This document shows positions 8,692 to 17,242 of a stretch of DNA of 64,000 bases, piece by piece. A program made the translations under genes and the position numbers. Position 1 is the stretch's first letter. The number at the start of each line of letters is the position of its first letter. The notes beneath the pieces were generated by a model. It had not been told where the DNA came from. It worked only from the letters and a program-made list of their open reading frames with translations, and did no database searches. The DNA lies in assembly GCF_003752585.1 (NCBI RefSeq), contig NZ_RKHR01000003.1, positions 124,001-188,000 of the forward strand, in the 5' to 3' direction. The DNA comes from Sinobacterium caligoides. Its GTDB lineage: Bacteria; Pseudomonadota; Gammaproteobacteria; Pseudomonadales; Sinobacteriaceae.

Positions 8692-9411
8692 ATGAGTGTT
8701 GTTTTCATCTCCGATATCCATCTTGACCCCAGCCAGCCTAGAGTTAAGCAGGCGTTTATAGACTTTCTAAGCACTGAGGCCAGCACGGCTAAAGCGCTGT
8801 ATCTATTGGGTGATATTTTTGAGGCCTGGATCGGTGATGATTTCAGCACGCCTTTCGTCGACGAGATCAAATGGGCGCTTAAGGGCCTCAGTGATAGCGG
8901 CGTCGAGCTTTACTTCATGCACGGTAACCGTGACTTTCTTATCGGCCAGCAATTCTGTGATGAGATTGGCGCCACCCTGCTGCAAGACCCCAGCATTCTT
9001 GAGTACGACAATAAACGATACCTTCTTATGCATGGTGACTCGCTCTGCCTAGACGATGTCGACTACCTTAAATTTCGTCAGATGGCTCGCTCCGATGCCT
9101 GGCAGCAACAGGTACTTGCCCAACCCATTGAAGCCCGATTGGCCCTAGCAGCCAAAATGCGTGAGCAAAGCGGGGCAGCAATGAGCGAGAAGTCCGCAGA
9201 TATAATGGACGTCACAACAAGCGAGGTTGACCGGCAGCTTGCACTCAACAATGCTGACGTACTGATCCATGGTCACACCCATCGACCCGCCATCCATCAA
9301 CATCAAGACAACAAAACACGCGTTGTTCTAAGTGACTGGACAGATCATTGCCAGTACCTGCGCTTAGAAAAAGACAAGACATTACAATTACGCCGTCTCG
9401 ATTTCGCTTAA
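8692..9411 (+). CDS. lpxH: UDP-2,3-diacylglucosamine diphosphatase
   Basis: LpxH hydrolyses UDP-2,3-diacylglucosamine to lipid X and UMP at the inner face of the cytoplasmic membrane, the fourth step of lipid A synthesis. The 239 residues match E. coli LpxH. The metallophosphoesterase motifs are complete: FISDIHLD (D8, H10), GDIFEAWIGDD, HGNRDFLIG, MHGDSLCLDD and IHGHTHRPAIH. They bind two manganese ions. It is the second gene of the ppiB-lpxH unit. A perfect inverted repeat follows just after its stop codon. Confidence 0.96.
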   Translation: MSVVFISDIHLDPSQPRVKQAFIDFLSTEASTAKALYLLGDIFEAWIGDDFSTPFVDEIKWALKGLSDSGVELYFMHGNRDFLIGQQFCDEIGATLLQDPSILEYDNKRYLLMHGDSLCLDDVDYLKFRQMARSDAWQQQVLAQPIEARLALAAKMREQSGAAMSEKSADIMDVTTSEVDRQLALNNADVLIHGHTHRPAIHQHQDNKTRVVLSDWTDHCQYLRLEKDKTLQLRRLDFA

Positions 9412-9420
9412 TACTGCTTT

Positions 9421-9470
9421 CTAGTGAAGCTTATTCCTACGCTTGTTTTTGGCTAACATGGCTTCACTAG
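9421..9470. repeat. 10-bp perfect inverted repeat downstream of lpxH
   Basis: CTAGTGAAGC (9421-9430) and GCTTCACTAG (9461-9470) are exact inverse complements separated by 30 nt, starting 10 nt after the lpxH stop. There is no T-tract after the second arm, so it is not a standard intrinsic terminator. It could protect the mRNA 3' end. The rest of the 9412-9704 spacer shows nothing I recognise. Confidence 0.5.
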
Positions 9471-9704
9471 CCCGCCCCCGCTCTGCTCAATTACTGCACC
9501 CCAGTGCTGCGCTCCATTGCCACAAGCTCATTGTCGAGAAAATTTACAAGCGGACGTACTGACGTCACTATTTGGATACATCATAGCCGAGAAAATGGAT
9601 TATCTGGCCTTAACGGCACAAAACCTGCTATAACAATCTGACAGCTACTCATAAGCGTCAGCATATGATCATCGTTAGCATAATAATAAGATACAAGGAC
9701 CCCC

Positions 9705-10616
9705 ATGGCACACTTAACATTGCCTCGTTTAGCCTTCAGTTTTTTGCTTAGCTCAACCCTTGTTGCCTGCGGAGGCGGAGGCAGCGGCTCGCCCGAACCA
9801 GAACTGCCCGACAATAGTTTAGGGTTTAACGTTGTCGACAGTACCGACCTAACCGGGCTGTGGCTGATTTCAACGACGATTATAGACCCCAATCGTGCGC
9901 TGCCTATCAATAACGAGGAGCCCCAAATAGCAGCGATCACCGTACGCTCCTCACTCTACATCAGCGAACATAACGACAGCACCATTGCCGTAAGCGACAA
10001 CCACCTATCCTGTGATACAAGCTATTCAATCCGACAAAATTCACTCACCCCTATCGACATATCGGCGAACACAATAGCCCTAAACGATGGTACGGGGGCG
10101 ATTAGTATCTATCATATTAATACTACCGGTGAGCTCAGCGGCTCGGTATATGACGCTAGCCTATCAGCCATCGGCAGCAGCACTATGTATAAGCTAAGTA
10201 ATAATATCAACGCCCAATTTGGCACCATGAATAGTTTATTCGAACCAGAAGAAGGTTCCCCTGTAACCCACTCGTTTAGCCCAAATTGTTTTCAGGAACT
10301 CCTGCTGGAACAAGAAGGAATTGATAGCCAAGAAAAAAGCATCAGCCTAAATATCACCTCTTTTGCCGAAAGCGATCAAGGACAAATAAAAACAGCTAAA
10401 TTCACCAACCACCTAATAGCAAACGATAGCTATATTGAAAACGATATAGGGGATGGGATTATCGCCAGAAGCAATAGAGGTGATATTGCCACACAAAAAA
10501 TTACAAGCACCAAAAATACCCTAACCCTTGAGACAACCACCTTTGTTGAGCCAGCCTTACCAAAGAACAGCCTTTTAACAATTACTGCTAGCTTCGACTT
10601 AACCGATGTAAAGTAA
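9705..10616 (+). CDS. Lipoprotein of unknown function
   Basis: The 303-residue protein begins with a signal peptide ending in the lipobox LVAC (C22), followed by a glycine/serine/proline/glutamate linker (CGGGGSGSPEPELP) common in outer-membrane lipoproteins of marine gammaproteobacteria. The rest is rich in Ser, Thr, Asn and Ile, with alternating beta-like stretches and only two further cysteines (in LSCDTSYSI and NCFQEL), which might form a disulfide. I recognise no domain. It starts after AAGGA a few bases before the ATG and stands alone between lpxH and an acyl-CoA synthetase. Its third base positions are more AT-rich than in its neighbours, which may indicate fast evolution or acquisition. 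Confidence 0.75.
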   Translation: MAHLTLPRLAFSFLLSSTLVACGGGGSGSPEPELPDNSLGFNVVDSTDLTGLWLISTTIIDPNRALPINNEEPQIAAITVRSSLYISEHNDSTIAVSDNHLSCDTSYSIRQNSLTPIDISANTIALNDGTGAISIYHINTTGELSGSVYDASLSAIGSSTMYKLSNNINAQFGTMNSLFEPEEGSPVTHSFSPNCFQELLLEQEGIDSQEKSISLNITSFAESDQGQIKTAKFTNHLIANDSYIENDIGDGIIARSNRGDIATQKITSTKNTLTLETTTFVEPALPKNSLLTITASFDLTDVK

Positions 10617-10649
10617 GAGACAAAAAGCCTAGCTTTAGACATCTATAAC

Positions 10650-10667
10650 AGGCATCGCTAGATGCCT
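10650..10667. repeat. Short hairpin after the lipoprotein gene
   Basis: AGGCATC, loop GCTA, GATGCCT. The 7-bp stem lies 33 nt after the stop codon without a T-tract, so it is at best a weak or Rho-assisted 3' end. Confidence 0.35.
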
Positions 10668-10804
10668 ATATAGCTTGGCACTGCTAGCGGGCCATACGTC
10701 GTCAATTGTCATTGCAGTGTTTCCAATTGCCGTATTTATACATTATGCAGGGCCGCATAAACTGAAAACAATAAAATAACAAACTGCGGATAAGACCATT
10801 GACC

Positions 10805-12505
10805 ATGACAAAACAACTACGTCAGGCCTTCGAAACGCTGACCCTCGACGGCATGCCTTTTGCCATTGAGACATGCCAAAAGAACGGACTCAAACACTAT
10901 AGCAATCGACCAAAATCACTGAAGGAAATCTTTCTCGCCGCCAGGGAGCATGGCGACCTTCCCTACATGATCTATCAAAATGAGAGTTGGAGCTTCACCG
11001 ACACGCTTGAAAGAGCAGCAAAACTCGCCCAGTTTCTCGTTTCCGAAAACGTTCAACCTGGTGATCGTGTCGCTATCGCGATGCGCAACACCCCAGAATG
11101 GATGACTAGTTTTATCGCCATCACAGCTATTGGCGGAATAGCGGTAGCGCTAAACAGCTGGGGCAGCGCCGCAGAACTTGCTTACGGCATTAGCGACTCC
11201 GCAGCAAAAGTTATTATTGCCGATGAAGATAGGCTCAAGCGAATTAGAGAGACTGGAAACACTGACCTTACAGTACTGTGCCGCAGTGAAGAAACAACCC
11301 CTCATTGCGTTAACTGGAGCGTAATTCAACAACAAACGCAGGAAGAGTTCCCTGACCAGAGCCCTCCTGATGAGCATGCTCCGGCCCTCATCATGTACAC
11401 CTCCGGCACCACCGGCGCACCAAAAGGTGCCGTATCTTCACATCACGCCGTTATCAGCGGCCTGATGAATGTTGAGATGTCTGGCGCTGTCGTCGCCATG
11501 CAGTACCCTGAGATACTTGAAAAGATGATGAATAGCTCGCAACAGAGCGGTAGCTTGATGACAGTACCACTCTTCCACGTCAGCGGCTTGCATGCCAGCA
11601 TGTTGCCAGCGCTACGAAGAGGCAGCAAAGTCGCTTTAATGTACAAATGGGACGCCCATGAAGCACTAAACCTTATAGAGAAACACAACCTGCAATCCAT
11701 TAGCGGTGCGCCTATGGTCGTTGAACAACTACTCAATGCAGCGAACCAAAACAGCATCAGTCTTGAGCAGCTAGTTTCTGTCGCCACCGGCGGTCAGGCA
11801 CAGCCGGCCGACCTAACTCGTCGCATCAAAGAGCAAGTACCAAACGGCATGCTAGGGGCTGGATACGGCATGACTGAAGCCAACTCGACGATCTGCTCGA
11901 TGGCGGGTGAGCTATATCTAAACAAACCAAGCAGCTGTGGACTACCATTACCCATTGTTGAGATTGAGTTGAGGGACGACGATAACGACGTCGTCAATAG
12001 CCCACTGCTAAGCAACGGCATGCGTGGAGAGGTCTTTGTGCGTGGCGCCATGTTAATGAGCGAATACTGGCAACGCCCGGAGGAGAGCGCAGAGGCGATA
12101 GTCGAAGGATGGTATGCCACCGGCGACATCGGTCTAATCGATGAGGACGGACTACTACACATCGTCGATCGAAAAAAAGATATGGTGATCCGCGCCGGTG
12201 AAAACATATACTGCACTGAGGTAGAACTCGCCCTCGCTAGCCACCCCGATATCGCGGAGTGCTGCGCCTTCGGGCTACCGCACGAGGCGTGGGGTGAGCA
12301 GTTAGTGATGGTCGCCGTAGCCAAGGATGATAGGCAGCTGGACGAGCAACACTTATGTCAACATATCGCTAACCAATTAGCCGCATTTAAGGTGCCCAGC
12401 CAGCTATTTCTTCAACAGCAGCCCTTGCCTAGGAATAGCTTAAACAAAGTACTCAAACCCGTGCTAAAAAGTGAGTACAGCCAAAAAACATCTGCAATAA
12501 GTTAG
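10805..12505 (+). CDS. Acyl-CoA synthetase (class I adenylate-forming enzyme)
   Basis: A cytosolic enzyme of about 566 residues that activates a carboxylic acid to acyl-AMP and then acyl-CoA. The ANL-superfamily motifs occur in order: MYTSGTTGAPKG (phosphate loop), GAGYGMTEAN (A5), GWYATGDIGL (A7), DRKKDMVIRAGENIYCTEVE (A8 hinge and pantetheine tunnel) and PRNSLNKVLKP with the catalytic A10 lysine. The ATG at 10805 is preferred; a TTG two codons upstream is possible. The overall layout fits medium/long-chain fatty acid or aromatic acid CoA ligases. The substrate cannot be read from the sequence. It is monocistronic as far as seen, facing miaE. Confidence 0.9.
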   Translation: MTKQLRQAFETLTLDGMPFAIETCQKNGLKHYSNRPKSLKEIFLAAREHGDLPYMIYQNESWSFTDTLERAAKLAQFLVSENVQPGDRVAIAMRNTPEWMTSFIAITAIGGIAVALNSWGSAAELAYGISDSAAKVIIADEDRLKRIRETGNTDLTVLCRSEETTPHCVNWSVIQQQTQEEFPDQSPPDEHAPALIMYTSGTTGAPKGAVSSHHAVISGLMNVEMSGAVVAMQYPEILEKMMNSSQQSGSLMTVPLFHVSGLHASMLPALRRGSKVALMYKWDAHEALNLIEKHNLQSISGAPMVVEQLLNAANQNSISLEQLVSVATGGQAQPADLTRRIKEQVPNGMLGAGYGMTEANSTICSMAGELYLNKPSSCGLPLPIVEIELRDDDNDVVNSPLLSNGMRGEVFVRGAMLMSEYWQRPEESAEAIVEGWYATGDIGLIDEDGLLHIVDRKKDMVIRAGENIYCTEVELALASHPDIAECCAFGLPHEAWGEQLVMVAVAKDDRQLDEQHLCQHIANQLAAFKVPSQLFLQQQPLPRNSLNKVLKPVLKSEYSQKTSAIS

Positions 12506-12566
12506 CTCGACACTCTGATCAAAGCCCCCTTCACTATCTTGCTCCATAGGCAACTAAGGAGGGGAG

Positions 12567-13184
12567 CTACAACCTTGGAATACCACTATGAAAGCGAAAC
12601 TCATTGTCATCCGAGAGGATTAACTCCCGCTCAAGCTCGGCGAAGACATCAATACGCTGTTGCAGTGACGCCTCGTCACAATACTGCCCCGCAAGCGTGA
12701 TGTAATCACGGAAATGCCGCGACTCTGATTTCAACAAAGAGACGTAAAACTTCTCAAGCTCCTCATCAAGTCTAGGCGCAATCTTAGCAAAGCGCTCACA
12801 GGAGCGTGCCTCAATAAGCGCACCGATAATGAGTGTGTCGACCAATTTCTCTTGGTAAGGCTTACGCACTGATTTGTGCAATTCTTTCGCATAGCGCGAG
12901 CCAGTAACGACCTTATACTCGACACCACGCTTCTGCATGATAGCTAACACCTGTTCGAAGTGACGCAACTCTTCTCGTGCCAGCTTAGACATTTTGTAAA
13001 GGAGATCAGCGTTATCGATATGACGATTCATCAACGTCATAGCGCTACCAGCAGCTTTTTTCTCGCAATTACAGTGATCAATAAGCATTATTTCAGGATG
13101 CTGCAGGGCAACCTCTACCCATTCATCAGGCGTCTCGCAGAGCAAGAATTCGTAAATAGGGGCCAACATCTCTTCTGGCGTCAT
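12567..13184 (-). CDS. miaE: tRNA-(ms2io6A)-hydroxylase
   Basis: MiaE is a diiron mono-oxygenase that hydroxylates the isopentenyl chain of 2-methylthio-N6-isopentenyl-adenosine at position 37 of tRNAs reading U-starting codons. The 205 residues contain the ferritin-like carboxylate bridge motifs: CNCEKKAAG, REELRHFEQV, EARSCERF and ESRHFRDY, each providing Glu or Glu-x-x-His iron ligands. ATG 13184 is preceded by GGAG at an 8-nt spacing. The frame is open for 14 more codons upstream but without a site. It is divergent from the Tus-like gene, with 184 nt between the starts. Confidence 0.93.
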   Translation of the reverse strand: MTPEEMLAPIYEFLLCETPDEWVEVALQHPEIMLIDHCNCEKKAAGSAMTLMNRHIDNADLLYKMSKLAREELRHFEQVLAIMQKRGVEYKVVTGSRYAKELHKSVRKPYQEKLVDTLIIGALIEARSCERFAKIAPRLDEELEKFYVSLLKSESRHFRDYITLAGQYCDEASLQQRIDVFAELERELILSDDNEFRFHSGIPRL

Positions 13185-13302
13185 CTCTGTTACTCCACAA
13201 ACAAATTCGAGGCACACAGGCCACATTAATTGCCGGGCATTATAACGGAAGCCGGCAAATATGCACTCGTCATGACGCTACCGACGAGTTCACTACTTGA
13301 TC

Positions 13303-13317
13303 TGTTTTAACTTTACT
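13303..13317 (+). promoter_or_regulatory. Possible Ter-like site upstream of the Tus homologue
   Basis: TGTTTTAACTTTACT resembles the core TGTTGTAACTAAAGT of E. coli Ter sites, and lies 52-66 nt before the start of the Tus homologue. In E. coli TerB similarly sits in front of tus and mediates autorepression. The G expected four bases before the core (position 6, needed for the fork lock in E. coli) is not in register. This is a candidate only. Confidence 0.25.
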
Positions 13318-13368
13318 TTCAACGGGCACCCTCTAAAATAGATAACGGTATAATATAAGGGTTTGTAT

Positions 13369-14199
13369 ATGATTGAGACACTCATCGAACACTATCAGCA
13401 ACTTGAACAAGCCATGATCAAGTTACAGCAGTCGATTACACAGGAGGCTAGGCCTGGTTGGATCTGCCAAGCAGAGCAGCGTCCAGCATACAAAACCATT
13501 GCCAACAGCTATGGCGATTGGTGGTATGACGGTGATGGCGATGGACGACGAACCAAGAATTACCACGGACTTATTCTAGCTTCGCCTGAGACAGCGAACT
13601 TAGCGCGCTCTCTTAACGTAGCAAAACAACAGTTTCAACAACTAGTACAACAACTACAGAAAACAGACCGGCAGGCGTGGCTACTCAACTACCCTCGCTT
13701 ACTACCCAGTAATAAACGCAACAGCCTTAAGTCTGTGAGCCTTGCACGGCTGCACCTGAAGCAATGCTACCGCCAAATCCCTGTCTTAGACTCATGCCCT
13801 GAAAAAATCGGTTTCAGCTGGTATTGCAGTGGCAAAAGTATTCAACGCGTCAGCAAAAATGAGGCGATCAAAAAACTTGCGAAACTGGGCCAGGCAAAAC
13901 ACATACAGATTCAACAACAAAGACTTGCAGCCCTCCCCGATAACGAAGATATCGCAATCGTACAACCACAAGCTCCCTGCATCAGGGCTAACATCGTTTA
14001 TAACAGTAACGGCAAAATCACGCGTAAGGCATGCAACAGCGCACTCCCCTTTCTCATTGTTAGTGACGATAATTCACTCCCCCTTTTCAACCAAATCGAA
14101 CGCCAGCCACCTAACAAGAAAACACGCCTACAGCGCAGTGACACCAAAATTGCCGAGCAGGCCATTGCGCCAAGCATTAGAGGCCATCTCTATCAGTAG
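13369..14199 (+). CDS. tus: Homologue of Tus, the DNA replication terminus site-binding protein
   Basis: Tus binds Ter sites and blocks replication forks in one direction. Compared from memory with the 309-residue E. coli protein, this 276-residue protein aligns over its C-terminal two thirds. YRQIPVLDS then FSW matches YRTLTVLHD then FGW, and SKNEAIKKLAKL matches HRDEVLAQLEKSL. RLAALPDNEDIAIVQP matches DIAALPQNAKLKIKRP, and IRANIVYNSNG then ACNSALPFLIV matches IARVWYKGD then ACPTPLIALI. The N-terminal helix LIEHYQQLEQAM also fits. The linker before AALP is shorter than in E. coli. ATG 13369 has AAGGG 7 nt upstream. It is single, divergent from miaE. A TATAAT at 13349-13354 sits too close to the start to be a comfortable -10 box. 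Confidence 0.78.
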   Translation: MIETLIEHYQQLEQAMIKLQQSITQEARPGWICQAEQRPAYKTIANSYGDWWYDGDGDGRRTKNYHGLILASPETANLARSLNVAKQQFQQLVQQLQKTDRQAWLLNYPRLLPSNKRNSLKSVSLARLHLKQCYRQIPVLDSCPEKIGFSWYCSGKSIQRVSKNEAIKKLAKLGQAKHIQIQQQRLAALPDNEDIAIVQPQAPCIRANIVYNSNGKITRKACNSALPFLIVSDDNSLPLFNQIERQPPNKKTRLQRSDTKIAEQAIAPSIRGHLYQ

Positions 14200-14527
14200 G
14201 GTAACCCACTAGCACAGCTCTCCCAGTCAATGTATAGATCAAAAACGTGGCGATAAAACTAAGAAGTATCGTTATATTTCACAGCGACATTGCCGCTATT
14301 CACTAAAGCTATAGTTAGTCAGTAGGCACTCTAAAGTAAGCAAAAATCGACATATAGCCGCCTAGAAACAAGCAGTTCCAATAACATCAAAGCCTGTGCG
14401 GGTTACGCCGAGGGGCTGATTCGTGTATAGTTACGCCCCGTTGCATCTGTTCCACAAGAACAAAATCTCGTATATAACAAAGGCCAAAGAAGCCTTTTGT
14501 GAGTTAGGATCTGAGAGGAGTCCAATC
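14200..14527 (+). other. Spacer and leader region before acnB
   Basis: No gene is seen. Near acnB there is a direct repeat GTTACGCC (about 14403 and 14430). A small hairpin follows: ACAAAGGC (14477-14484) against GCCTTTTGT (14492-14500), with one bulged base. It lies 15 nt before the ribosome-binding site and could influence acnB translation. No convincing -35/-10 pair was found. Confidence 0.4.
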
Positions 14528-17137
14528 GTGTTAGAAGCATATCGCGCCCACGTGGCAGAACGCGCCGAGCAAGGCATACCCGCTAAGCCCCTTAGTGCCG
14601 AGCAAGTAGCTGGTCTAGTTGAGCTACTAAAGGCTCCGCCTGCAGGCGAAGAGCAAGCGCTAGTAGAATTAATCACCGATCGAGTTCCGCCAGGAGTAGA
14701 TGAAGCCGCTTATGTTAAAGCGGGATTCTTATCTGCTATCGTTAACGGCGAAGCAAGCTCCCCCCTCATTAACAAGGAAGAGGCTGTCAAACTACTGGGC
14801 AACATGCACGGTGGTTACAATATCGAAACTCTCGTCAACCTACTCGACAGCGATCTTGCCGAGCTAGCCGCCACCGAACTTAAGCATACTCTGCTGATGT
14901 TTGATGCCTTCCATGATGTTGAAGAGAAAGCCAAAGCTGGCAACGACTACGCTCAACAAGTACTACAATCTTGGGCCGACGCCGAATGGTTCACCAACAG
15001 CGACAAAGTTGCCGAATCAATTAAGGTCACCGTTTTCAAGGCCACCGGTGAAACCAACACCGATGACCTATCTCCAGCACCCGATGCTTGGTCTCGCCCA
15101 GACATCCCGCTACATGCTCTGGCCATGTTCAAGATGGAGCGTGACGGTCTAACACCCGACCAGCCCGGCACCATTGGACCGATCAAGCAGCTTGAAGCAC
15201 TGAAAGAAAAAGGCCATCAGATTGCCTTTGTTGGTGACGTAGTCGGTACCGGCTCAAGCCGAAAGTCAGCCACTAACTCTGTCTTATGGTTCACCGGTGA
15301 CGACCTACCTGGCGTCCCAAATAAGAAAGGCGGCGGCATCTGCATCGGCAGCAAGGTTGCCCCTATCTTCTTCAACACGATGGAAGACGCTGGCGCCCTC
15401 GTATTCGAAGCTCCCGTTGAGCAGCTCAACATGGGCGACGTCATCGAGATTCGCCCCTATGAAGGGAAAATTCTTGCCGAAGACGGCAGTGTACTTTCTG
15501 AATTCAGCTTGAAATCAGATGTATTGCTAGACGAAGTACAGGCTGGCGGACGCATCAACTTAATCATTGGTCGCGGCCTTACCACTCGCGCTCGCGAGTC
15601 TCTCGGCCTGCCTGCTATCGACACCTTCCGCCAGCCGGTACAGCCTACCGACACAGGCAAAGGCTACAGCTTGGCGCAAAAAATGGTCGGTCGCGCCTGC
15701 GGTGTTGAAGGCATTCGCCCTGGCACCTACTGCGAACCTAAGATGACGACAGTGGGCTCCCAGGATACCACTGGCCCGATGACCCGTGACGAACTAAAAG
15801 ACTTGGCTTGCCTTGGCTTCTCTGCCGACCTAACCATGCAATCTTTCTGTCACACCGCCGCTTATCCTAAGCCTGTCGACATCGACACGCAGCACACGCT
15901 ACCTGATTTTATCCGCAACCGCGGTGGCGTTTCTCTTCGCCCAGGCGATGGTGTCATCCACTCATGGCTGAACCGCATGCTGCTTCCCGATACCGTTGGT
16001 ACCGGTGGCGACTCACACACTCGCTTCCCAATGGGTATCTCCTTCCCTGCTGGTTCAGGTCTTGTCGCCTTTGCCGCAGCAACAGGCGTAATGCCTCTGG
16101 ATATGCCTGAGTCTATTTTGGTTCGCTTCAAAGGTAAGACCAAGCCTGGCATCACCCTACGCGACCTAGTACATGCCATCCCTTACTACGGCATCAAGCA
16201 GGGCCTGCTGACCGTGGAGAAAAAAGGCAAAATCAACGAATTCTCTGGTCGTGTACTTGAAATTGAAGGCCTCGATGACCTCAGCGTCGAGCAGGCTTTC
16301 GAACTTTCAGATGCAAGCGCCGAGCGTTCTGCAGCTGGCTGCTCAATCAAGCTATCAGAAGCGGCCGTAGCCGAGTACCTTCAGTCAAACATCGTGCTGC
16401 TACGCTCGATGATTGCTGACGGTTACGGTGACCCACGTACGCTAGAGCGCCGCGCCCAGAAGATGGAAGCCTGGCTAGCCAACCCTGAGCTAATGGAAGC
16501 CGATGCCGATGCCGAGTACCACTCAATCATCGAAATCGACCTCGCCGACATCAACGAGCCTATTGTCTGTGCACCGAACGATCCTGACGATGCACGCCTG
16601 CTTAGCGAGTGCGCCGGTCAGAAGATCGATGAGGTATTCATCGGTTCTTGCATGACCAATATTGGCCACTTCCGCGCTGCGGGCAAGTTATTAGAAGCCC
16701 ACTCTGGCGGGCTCGACACTCGACTTTGGCTAGCGCCACCAACCAAGATGGACGCCCACCAACTAATGGAAGAAGGCTATTACAACACCTTCGGCAAGGT
16801 TGGTGCTCGTACGGAAATGCCTGGCTGCTCGCTGTGCATGGGTAACCAAGCACGCGTTAATGCTGGGAGCACCGTGCTTTCGACCTCTACTCGTAACTTC
16901 CCCAACCGTCTCGGTGATGGCGCCAACGTCTTCTTGACCTCGGCCGAGCTCGCCTCAGTCGGCGCGATTCTTGGCAAGCTACCGACACCTGAAGAGTACT
17001 TCGAGTACTCTAAGGGACTGGATACGATGACCTCTGAAGTCTACAAGTATCTTAACTTTGATCAGATGACCTCGTTTGTCGATGCCGCTGACAAAGGCAA
17101 GGCAATCGCCGCGGTACAGATCGACGAAGTACGCTAA
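14528..17137 (+). CDS. acnB: Aconitate hydratase B (bifunctional with 2-methylisocitrate dehydratase)
   Basis: AcnB isomerises citrate to isocitrate in the TCA cycle, and family members also act in the methylcitrate cycle. The GTG start at 14528 (LEAYRAHVAERA follows) has a strong GAGGAG 7 nt upstream and gives 869 residues against 865 in E. coli; the frame is open further upstream without support. The N-terminal HEAT-like domain is followed by the swivel domain (GTGSSRKSATNSVLW). The 4Fe-4S ligands are C708 (SCMTNIGHF), C767 and C770 (GCSLCMGNQ), each two positions lower than in E. coli (710, 769, 772). Two hairpins lie in the 3' region. In E. coli apo-AcnB binds its own mRNA 3' end; whether this occurs here is unknown. 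Confidence 0.97.
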   Translation: MLEAYRAHVAERAEQGIPAKPLSAEQVAGLVELLKAPPAGEEQALVELITDRVPPGVDEAAYVKAGFLSAIVNGEASSPLINKEEAVKLLGNMHGGYNIETLVNLLDSDLAELAATELKHTLLMFDAFHDVEEKAKAGNDYAQQVLQSWADAEWFTNSDKVAESIKVTVFKATGETNTDDLSPAPDAWSRPDIPLHALAMFKMERDGLTPDQPGTIGPIKQLEALKEKGHQIAFVGDVVGTGSSRKSATNSVLWFTGDDLPGVPNKKGGGICIGSKVAPIFFNTMEDAGALVFEAPVEQLNMGDVIEIRPYEGKILAEDGSVLSEFSLKSDVLLDEVQAGGRINLIIGRGLTTRARESLGLPAIDTFRQPVQPTDTGKGYSLAQKMVGRACGVEGIRPGTYCEPKMTTVGSQDTTGPMTRDELKDLACLGFSADLTMQSFCHTAAYPKPVDIDTQHTLPDFIRNRGGVSLRPGDGVIHSWLNRMLLPDTVGTGGDSHTRFPMGISFPAGSGLVAFAAATGVMPLDMPESILVRFKGKTKPGITLRDLVHAIPYYGIKQGLLTVEKKGKINEFSGRVLEIEGLDDLSVEQAFELSDASAERSAAGCSIKLSEAAVAEYLQSNIVLLRSMIADGYGDPRTLERRAQKMEAWLANPELMEADADAEYHSIIEIDLADINEPIVCAPNDPDDARLLSECAGQKIDEVFIGSCMTNIGHFRAAGKLLEAHSGGLDTRLWLAPPTKMDAHQLMEEGYYNTFGKVGARTEMPGCSLCMGNQARVNAGSTVLSTSTRNFPNRLGDGANVFLTSAELASVGAILGKLPTPEEYFEYSKGLDTMTSEVYKYLNFDQMTSFVDAADKGKAIAAVQIDEVR

Positions 17138-17145
17138 AGCGCAGA

Positions 17146-17173
17146 CTTACTCACTCATTGACGAGTGAGTAAG
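17146..17173 (+). repeat. Stable hairpin in the acnB 3' untranslated region
   Basis: CTTACTCACTC (17146-17156), a 6-nt loop and GAGTGAGTAAG (17163-17173) form a perfect 11-bp stem 8 nt after the acnB stop codon. It has no T-tract and is separate from the terminator that follows, so it may have another role such as mRNA protection or protein binding. Confidence 0.75.
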
Positions 17174-17181
17174 CTGACATT

Positions 17182-17216
17182 AAAAAGCCGGCACTGCATG
17201 CAGCGCCGGCTTTTTT
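17182..17216 (+). terminator. Terminator of acnB
   Basis: A-tract, stem AGCCGGC/GCCGGCT around a self-complementary loop (CTGCATGCAG), then six T. The A-tract may let it also serve the convergent transglycosylase gene. Confidence 0.9.
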
Positions 17217-17242
17217 GTACCTCTATTTTCGTAACATTAGCG

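Noticed and set aside
13349-13354. TATAAT before the Tus homologue as a -10 box
   Set aside because: Transcription would start about 7 nt before the ATG and cut off the AAGGG ribosome-binding site, and no -35 box is at the right distance.
14423-14527. GTG-initiated 35-codon N-terminal extension of acnB
   Set aside because: The GTG at 14528 has a near-perfect ribosome-binding site and gives the standard 869-residue protein.
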